The notes under the pieces: model-generated
Databases searched by the model: none
What the model saw: the letters and a program-made list of their open reading frames with translations, nothing else
Told to the model about the DNA's origin: nothing
Translations under genes and position numbers: made by a program
Assembly (NCBI GenBank): GCA_036674765.1
Contig: JARVKI010000188.1
Span: 1 to 28,145, forward strand
Direction: 5' to 3'
From: Seiridium cupressi
Lineage: Eukaryota; Ascomycota; Sordariomycetes; Amphisphaeriales; Sporocadaceae
Length of the DNA: 28,145 nucleotides
In this document: positions 22,125-28,145 of the stretch, piece after piece
Position numbering within the stretch: the stretch's first letter is position 1
How the letters are laid out: each line of letters starts with the position of its first letter

Positions 22125-23324
22125 CTATCTACGGCTTCCAGTCGTCGCTCCAGGCCATTGTGTCAGGGTCGTGTCTCTCTGGTTGCTAGGGCGGCCTGCG
22201 GGCCCCTGCACCGGCGATGAATCATCAAAGGAGATGTCGATTGTTTCGTAGGGGCCACTGGTCCTTGCCCTCTCCTCCGCCTGTAGCCTCGCAGCGTCCC
22301 GGCTTTCCGTCTCGCGTCTCGCGGCGTCAGCTGCCGATTCGACGGCGAGCGAATCTACAATGGCGGACGCGTGGTAGCTGCGCTCTTCGAACTGAGATCC
22401 CGATCGATCCAGCGAGCTGTCGTAGCTGTTGTACGAATTCCTGCTGCCGAGCGACTTGGCGCCCTCGAAAGCTTCTTGTGCCTGCGACGGGGTGGAGTTG
22501 GCAGACGGATTCGACTTGGCGATGAAGTCGCTTCTTCCATAGGTGAATGTGTTCTGTGGGATCGGATTGGATATCATGGCTGCCTTGGAAACGAAGGACT
22601 GGTCTGATGCCCGCCGGCGCTGCTGTTCTTTGCGGTGTCGCCACACGAGGTAGACGACACCGATCACGGCTGCGATGAGGAAGATCACGCCTCCAACCAC
22701 GCCGCCGACGATAGCTGACGTGTTTGCGCCCTCAGCGTGCGCCTTGGTAGGATCCCCGTCTTCTCCATTCGCTGGCGCGGCGGTTGCGGCCTCACCTGTG
22801 CTTGTTGCCGAGGCTGTCGTTGGCACCGCGGATGTTTTCGTGGTCGTTGCTGCGGGCGTGGAAGCCGTGGAACTGGCACCTGCTACGCCCTCGGGCTTCT
22901 TGCTCTGGTCCTGGTCCTTGACGCAGTTCTGATCTTGGTCGCAGGTATAGCCGAACGGACAACAGTTACTACCACACTTTGGTAGTTCGCTTGTGAGCGC
23001 TGTTGTCTTGACTACAGCTTGCGGATTGGTGCTCGCGTCCTGAAGCTGCACATTACATACTATAGGTGCGATGACGCCGCAATCGCTGCCCTCAGGGCAG
23101 CACAATACTGTCGTATCGCCTGCTAGGGGTATGCAGGACGTGCTGGGCTTGCAGCAGAAGTTATCTGGGAATCCGGCCTGCGGACACTTGGAATATGTGG
23201 TATCACCGCACGTATCGTCTCTAGCAAAAAGTGCGTTCGCCCGAACTGACATGGCCATGGACGAACTGGTAGAAAGTGCCGCTGCGAGCATCCAGGCCCG
23301 CAGCGCACCCCTAGATTTGGTCAT
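22125..23324 (-). CDS. Cysteine-rich single-pass plasma-membrane protein
   Basis: A single exon encodes 399 residues from the ATG at 23324; the frame is open further upstream but begins at a non-ATG codon. Residues 1-34 look like a signal peptide with hydrophobic core AWMLAAAL. The ectodomain (about 35-136) has 14 cysteines in 95 residues, including three CC pairs (57-58, 75-76, 121-122), so a compact disulfide-bonded fold is likely. A Ser/Thr/Ala-rich stretch (about 137-203) should be O-mannosylated. One transmembrane helix follows at about 204-228 (AIVGGVVGGVIFLIAAVIGV), then a basic stop-transfer segment (RHRKEQQRRR) and a 160-residue Ser-rich cytosolic tail with many possible phosphorylation sites. 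This architecture resembles fungal wall-stress sensors (WSC or Mid2 types), but the cysteine spacing is not one I can assign to the WSC domain. A surface-sensor role is inference; the topology is well supported. Confidence 0.8.
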   Translation of the reverse strand: MTKSRGALRAWMLAAALSTSSSMAMSVRANALFARDDTCGDTTYSKCPQAGFPDNFCCKPSTSCIPLAGDTTVLCCPEGSDCGVIAPIVCNVQLQDASTNPQAVVKTTALTSELPKCGSNCCPFGYTCDQDQNCVKDQDQSKKPEGVAGASSTASTPAATTTKTSAVPTTASATSTGEAATAAPANGEDGDPTKAHAEGANTSAIVGGVVGGVIFLIAAVIGVVYLVWRHRKEQQRRRASDQSFVSKAAMISNPIPQNTFTYGRSDFIAKSNPSANSTPSQAQEAFEGAKSLGSRNSYNSYDSSLDRSGSQFEERSYHASAIVDSLAVESAADAARRETESRDAARLQAEERARTSGPYETIDISFDDSSPVQGPAGRPSNQRDTTLTQWPGATTGSRR

Positions 23325-25802
23325 ATCTTTCAGAGCCAGTGTCGTATGGAGTGAGTGTTGAATATTGGTACGGTTGGTTTGTGGTTGTTCCGAGTATTGG
23401 GGCAGAAGAAGTAGTCGAGTCAAGTCGAGTCGAGAGAAGTCGAAGGTATACCTGACTAGCGGAACAAAAAAAGGATCATCGAGATAGGAAACATATAGAC
23501 ACACGGCGGCAAGGAGCAGGGGTCACGCTTTAAGGAATAGCAAGGAGTTAAAAAAAACAAAAAAAAAAACGAGTCACGAACAGACAAGGAGACAGGTCTT
23601 TCTCGTTGTTTGAGTCCAAAGATGTGAGAGAATGGGGGGCCGAACAAAGTGAACACAATCACCATCTAGACAAACGAGTCGTGGAGAGACTGCATTGAAA
23701 GATGCAAGCTATGTCTCTTTGTTTCCACCTTGTTCGACACCTTCTCGTCTCCTCCGCCGGGCTTCGTCGTCCTGACGGTAGTGAAGTCATCTGCTAGAGA
23801 AATGCAAAGTTCTGACCCAACGGATGGGCCAGCAGACGCGGTCACGCTCACAGGGCCCATTGATATTGAGGTCAAATTTCTTATATCGACTGGACAGGTC
23901 GAATCCAGTTTCCGGCAGGGGTACATTTGGGCATTGTACCCACCTAGGCGCAAGCGACGAGAAAGTACGGGTTGAATGCGACCGTCGGCTCTGGACTGAG
24001 GCAGTGCTGGTCTTGAACAGTCTTGCCGCCATGGAAACGAGAGGCCGTCGTGAAGCGCTTCCCAACCGCCGGTTACAGGGTCTAAGTCGATGCGGACGAA
24101 GAAGGAGGAGAATGAAGCGATTGGGTTGGTCAATAGTAATGGCGGGCCTCTTTGTTCTTCAAATCAAGCGCATCTGGGCGCGGTCGGAGTCTTTGATTGG
24201 CTGCGGTATTTTAGCGCAATGCGCCGTCGATTCCAAAGTTGCCTGATCTGGCACTACGCTAAAAAGAAGAGAGACAAGGGTGGGAAATCGAGCGACGAAG
24301 AGACCCCCAATACTCCCCAGCCTGCAGATGTAGGTACAATGTAGTTAGGCCCTCAGGCGCTGTGGCATCATTCCATCACCCGTTGTCGCAGGTTTCACTT
24401 CGGCACAAAGAAATGAAGACCCGACGGCGGCCTGATGATCACTGTGCCCATAATTTGGTAGGCCGAGGAGTCAATGAGGCCTCTTTCGACAGAACCAGCG
24501 ACCTCGGCTTCAGGGCTTAGTCGCAGTCACTCAGCTCGGCAAGGGCCAACGGCAAGGGAAAAGGGCCCCGACACGTCACTGTCTGCACCGAAATCAAGCT
24601 TGAGGGCATTGGTCGCCACGAGAGACCCTCAGCCACAGATATATCGGGTTTCCTGATCGATTCTAGAAGCATTTGCGGGTGATCTTCGTTACCGATATAG
24701 GGAACCCGTACTAGGGCCCGACTAGCGCTAGACGCTCAGACCGTTACCCAGGCATGTTTCCCCGTAGTGCCCTGGGGTCACCTGTGTGCGCCTCACCACG
24801 CGAGCTGAATCCCGGCTTTTTGCTACACCGAATCGCTTGCAGACGGGCCCGGACGGAAGCGTGGAACGAATGAGCAACGGTGAGCCTGTATGAGATAGAT
24901 GTCGCCATAACGTGGTCCTTTTTTTTTTTGCCTCGCTTCCAAGGTTTGACTCACCATTCGTTGGCCGTTGGGCACATGACCACGATGATCCCGAGTAGCA
25001 GGGCATTCACCGCCTCGGTATACCCCGTTCTGTTTCCTTGATTCGCCTGCAACAAGGCATGCCACAGCTTGTTAGTGGCGTCCTCACTCGACCCATGGCC
25101 AACAGCGATAATTGCAATACCGGTTTCGAAATGAACTCAGATGCTCAGTAGTCGCATATTGGGATAATTAGCATTCTGTGCGTGGCGGGGGCGCGATTGA
25201 AGACGGTGAGGTAGTTTGAATGATTTCTTTGATTTGGGTATAATGTTATTATATAACTTGTTCTCGGAGTATTCTCAACGAGGTGTGGTATAATTTGGAG
25301 CTATCATAGCGGAGCTCCCCCAGGCCATCCATCATGCTCATTGAACCCAAAATGGTATTCCCTCCCTGAACTCCAGCCCGAATGCATGCATTGGTATATA
25401 GAGAGAAATGAAGACTGTAGACGTGGAAATGAGATAGAGAGAGAGGGGGGGAGAGAGAAAAAAAGGGTTAAAAAAAAGGTTGTGCGTCGTCTCCTCTCGT
25501 AAGCCATAGTGCAATGATCATTCCTCCCAGCATGGCAACCCAGCCCAGCTGCCCATGAAAACCCCATCGTTCCAATGCCATCCCAATGTGCCTTGCGGCA
25601 TCCTTTCTTTAGTATGTCTCCGTAGAGCATTAAGTAGTATTTAAAAGAAGAAGAAAAATAAAAAATAGCGACCAGCCAGAGTCTGCGAAAAAGGGGGTGG
25701 TAGAAGGCCTGCAACACCTATCGGGAGGCCGATGGAGGCCAGAGGTAGATCATGCCGGTAGACCGTCCACCTTCCTCAGGCCAGCTGGAGAAAGTGGAGC
25801 AT
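23325..25802. other. 2.5-kb intergenic region upstream of the cysteine-rich gene
   Basis: The part next to 23324 is the likely promoter and leader of the cysteine-rich protein gene. It contains short GTCGAG repeats (23414-23445) and two A runs (23550-23569) that read as T runs in the transcript direction. The middle part has only short frames; one of 84 codons on the plus strand (24090-24344) ends in a Lys/Ser/Glu-rich tail but cannot be verified. The part next to 25802 is the 3' region of the zinc-cluster gene, with a GA-rich microsatellite near 25433-25465. No tRNA or transposon was recognised. Confidence 0.5.
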
Positions 25803-27960
25803 CTAGACCAGCAGATAATCCCAACCTCTCATCTGCATCGTATCTCTCCAGGAGATGTATGGAACCTCCGTTGACCCTGTGGCGCTGGGACTCGGCTGGA
25901 AGCTGTCGGCCTGCTGCCAGACTTCGCGAAGAAGCGAGACCACGCCACCGAAGCTGCCATAGTTCGAGGCATCGCCGAGTTGGGCGATACGGTCATTGAA
26001 CAGTTGGCGGAACGAAGACGACGAACCACTGACTGATCCACCGATCAAGTAGACCCAGGCGAGGCTACGGTCAAAGCCACCGGCTCCGGATGGAATGTGC
26101 TGCAGCACGTTGGCCAGCTTCTCAACAAGACCAACACAGCTGGCTTGGCTGGGCGAGAAGCCAGGGATCAGGCTGCACAGGTAGATGCGCGCTGCCAGGC
26201 GGAATGCGCTGGTGATGTTGCGGCTCAACTGCTTGGGGCTGAGAGTGCCATTGGTATTGTAAGGCATCTTGGGGCCAGTCTCGCCCATCTCGGTCAGGCC
26301 GATCTGATCGCCCAGGGCATGGACGTGCTGGCATAGAGTGATGTCATCCATGCCTTCGTTCTTGAGTGCTTCTAGGCAGGCGATCTCCGAGATCAGGTAC
26401 ATGACACGGTCGTCGCAGCCCATCAGCTCGCGCAGACCAAGCGAAGGGTTCGCGCTGGATAGGTGCTTCTCTCTGTAAGTGTGCGCGAAGACTGGTGCGC
26501 GTCCCTGCATAGTAGCCCCGAGAATGTCGATCCAAGCCGTCAAGGTCATGTTGAAGGGTGTCTGTGCAAGCTGCTCTGAGGGGTCCGAGACCAGACGAGG
26601 CAGATCGAGCTTGGTGACCAGTGAGTTCACAGCCTGGAAGTGCTGGTGCCACGGGATGTCGGGAAGGCAGTCGTCGTACCGGCCCACGCAGGACTGAAAG
26701 AAGATGAGTCCCAGTGTCGCCTCGAGAATCTGCTGGTGGTTCTCGTCACGGTTCAGGGCATCGCACAGCGCCAGGATGGTCGCATGACGATGGCGCATGA
26801 TGTCGTTGTCAATATCCTCGCGCTGAACGTTCATCGTCGCCTTGTAGTGCTGAGCAGCGACCATCAAGCAGCAGTGGAGATAGCCCTTGTTGCTCTGCAG
26901 AGCAGGTAGGATGAGATCGGAGCCAACTGATCCGTGCTGGTTGGACTCGAGGATTGGGAAGATAGTAGGAAGCACATATTGGATGAAGTGGTCCAATAGG
27001 CGCTGGTCATTCTCTTCCAACTCAATGTCCACTTGCCTTGTGGCCGTTGCCGGACCGTGCGAGAAGTCGAAAAAGTTGGTGTTCAGGGTCTCCTCGGTCA
27101 GCGACTCCCGCCTCTCGGAGAAGACTTGCTCTGTCCACTCGCCCTCGAAAGGGTAGGAAGACAGGACTGTGCCTGGCGGCGGCGGCGTGTGGTAAGTGCT
27201 GAAGGTAGAGATTGTGGATTCCCTTATCGTCGGAACATCATTGACATACATTTGGCGCTCCGTCTTGACGTCGATCTCATATGGCGACATGGTAAACATG
27301 AAGTCCGGGTGGGTGTGGTGCATCTGCTGGTTGTATGCGCCATAGTCTGGAACGTTGGGAGAGCTGTTGAAGTTGAACGCGAATTGCGAGTCGATGGAGG
27401 CCGACCTCGTACGATCAAGCGGATCTGAAAAGGTCGCCGACGTGGGCAGAGAGTGGGAAAGGCCTGGTGGTGAGCCAATGGAGCCGACCGAGGTCTGGAT
27501 CGTGTGCGACGACTTCTCCGTGAGCTTCTTGCGCTTGATGATCATCTTGATGTCGTCCTTGTGTTGTCTCCTTGCGTCGTTGTTGCTCCACCACATTGGT
27601 CGCTTGTATTCGCACGCAAGCCCCAGATGTTTGCATGCTGTGCACATGGGAGTGCCCTCGTCGCACTTCTTGCGTCGCAACCTGCAAGTATAGCAGCCTA
27701 TAGGCGAGTTGGGTCAGCGCTGGAGTCTTGCCTCCCGACTTACACGGACTAAGGGGGCTGCCGTGTAAGTGGGCAAGGTGTGGGGAGGGGGGCGTTCACG
27801 AACCTGTCCTTGATCGGCGGTGCATCTGTTGCTTTGCCTTTTGGCTGGCATTGTTGGTGGTCTTCGAAGCTGGCTTCGACTTGACGGGTTGAGCGACGGC
27901 CATGTTCACGGATGCTGATCTCGACATGTCTCCCCGAGGGTTGGGGGGTAGTGTTGACAT
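25803..27960 (-). CDS. pro1: Zn(II)2Cys6 transcription factor, PRO1/ADV-1/RosA/NosA type
   Basis: Exons 27960-27804 and 27697-25803 (read on the minus strand) give 683 residues. The junction creates GCYTCRLRRKKCDEG. The zinc cluster is complete and canonical: C54-X2-C57-X6-C64-X6-C71-X2-C74-X6-C81. It is followed by CEYKRPMWWSNNDARRQHKD and a Lys-rich segment, a combination I associate with PRO1 of Sordaria, ADV-1 of Neurospora and RosA/NosA of Aspergillus, which control sexual development. The middle region is Ser/Pro-rich; the C-terminal half (about 270-683) resembles the fungal-specific transcription factor domain 2. The 106-nt intron has a GCTGACC branch element and a CTATAG acceptor and lies just before the first cysteine. 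Three in-frame ATGs occur (27960, 27927, 27903); the first was chosen because an in-frame TAG lies only two codons upstream of it (TAG-ATA-CAA-ATG) and its context is ACAAATG. The zinc-cluster assignment is secure; which paralogue it is remains uncertain. Confidence 0.88.
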
Positions 27961-28039
27961 TTGTATCTATCGCTTCTAGTCCAGGCTAGTAGTAGGTACA
28001 GTAGGCACACTAGGTCCCCTGCGTGGAACTGCAAGCAAT

Positions 28040-28042
28040 TGG

Positions 28043-28079
<37 letters not shown>

Positions 28080-28145
28080 GGGGGGCCAACACACGCCGGG
28101 AGCCGGGGGGAGTAACAAAGGAACAGCGGGGAAGGGGGGTCGGGG
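28040..28145. repeat. Poly-G run and G-rich low-complexity window end
   Basis: From about 28040 the sequence is almost pure G for some 45 bases with a single T, then G-rich with scattered other bases to the end. Together with the poly-C at 1-73 this looks like sequencing dark-cycle artefact at contig ends. The open frame on the minus strand across it encodes mostly Pro and is meaningless. Confidence 0.8.

Noticed and set aside
27906..28118. Proline-rich frame across the poly-G end
   Set aside because: It is only the translation of a G homopolymer on the opposite strand, which looks artefactual.

Overview
The window reads as nuclear DNA of a filamentous ascomycete (Pezizomycotina, most likely Eurotiomycetes). 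The genes are widely spaced and contain short introns (58-153 nt) with GT..AG ends and CTAAC/CTGAC-type branch points. The protein set is typical of these fungi: a DUF202 membrane protein, an Hcs1-type helicase, a GH47 mannosidase, the Shr3 chaperone and a PRO1-type zinc-cluster factor. Species assignment is inference only.

Layout: poly-C (1-73), then about 6.7 kb with no recognisable gene; its first half has mixed composition and its second half (about 3500-6779) is visibly more AT-rich. Five genes follow on the + strand: DUF202 three-TM protein (6780-7893, 3 exons), HCS1/IGHMBP2-type SF1B helicase (8286-10707, 5 exons), a conserved-looking coiled-coil protein of unknown function (13844-15884, 2 exons), a type II membrane GH47 alpha-1,2-mannosidase (18273-20075, 1 exon) and SHR3 (20823-21564, 2 exons). 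Two genes lie on the - strand: a cysteine-rich single-pass membrane protein (22125-23324, 1 exon), convergent with SHR3, and a Zn(II)2Cys6 factor of the PRO1/ADV-1/RosA/NosA type (25803-27960, 2 exons). The window ends in a poly-G run and G-rich sequence.

The genes do not form a pathway or biosynthetic cluster. GH47 (N-glycan trimming) and SHR3 (permease exit from the ER) both act in the early secretory pathway, and the cysteine-rich protein would be a secretory client, but this proximity is probably coincidental. No tRNA, rRNA, CRISPR array, intact transposon or backbone biosynthetic enzyme was seen. I found no convincing previously undescribed multi-gene system. The items most worth a second look are in-frame tandem 3' splice sites inside conserved motifs of two genes, a small poly(A)-tailed insertion flanked by an 8-bp direct repeat, two uncharacterised proteins, and the artefact-like homopolymers at both ends. 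All intron coordinates were set by hand from reading frame and motif continuity.
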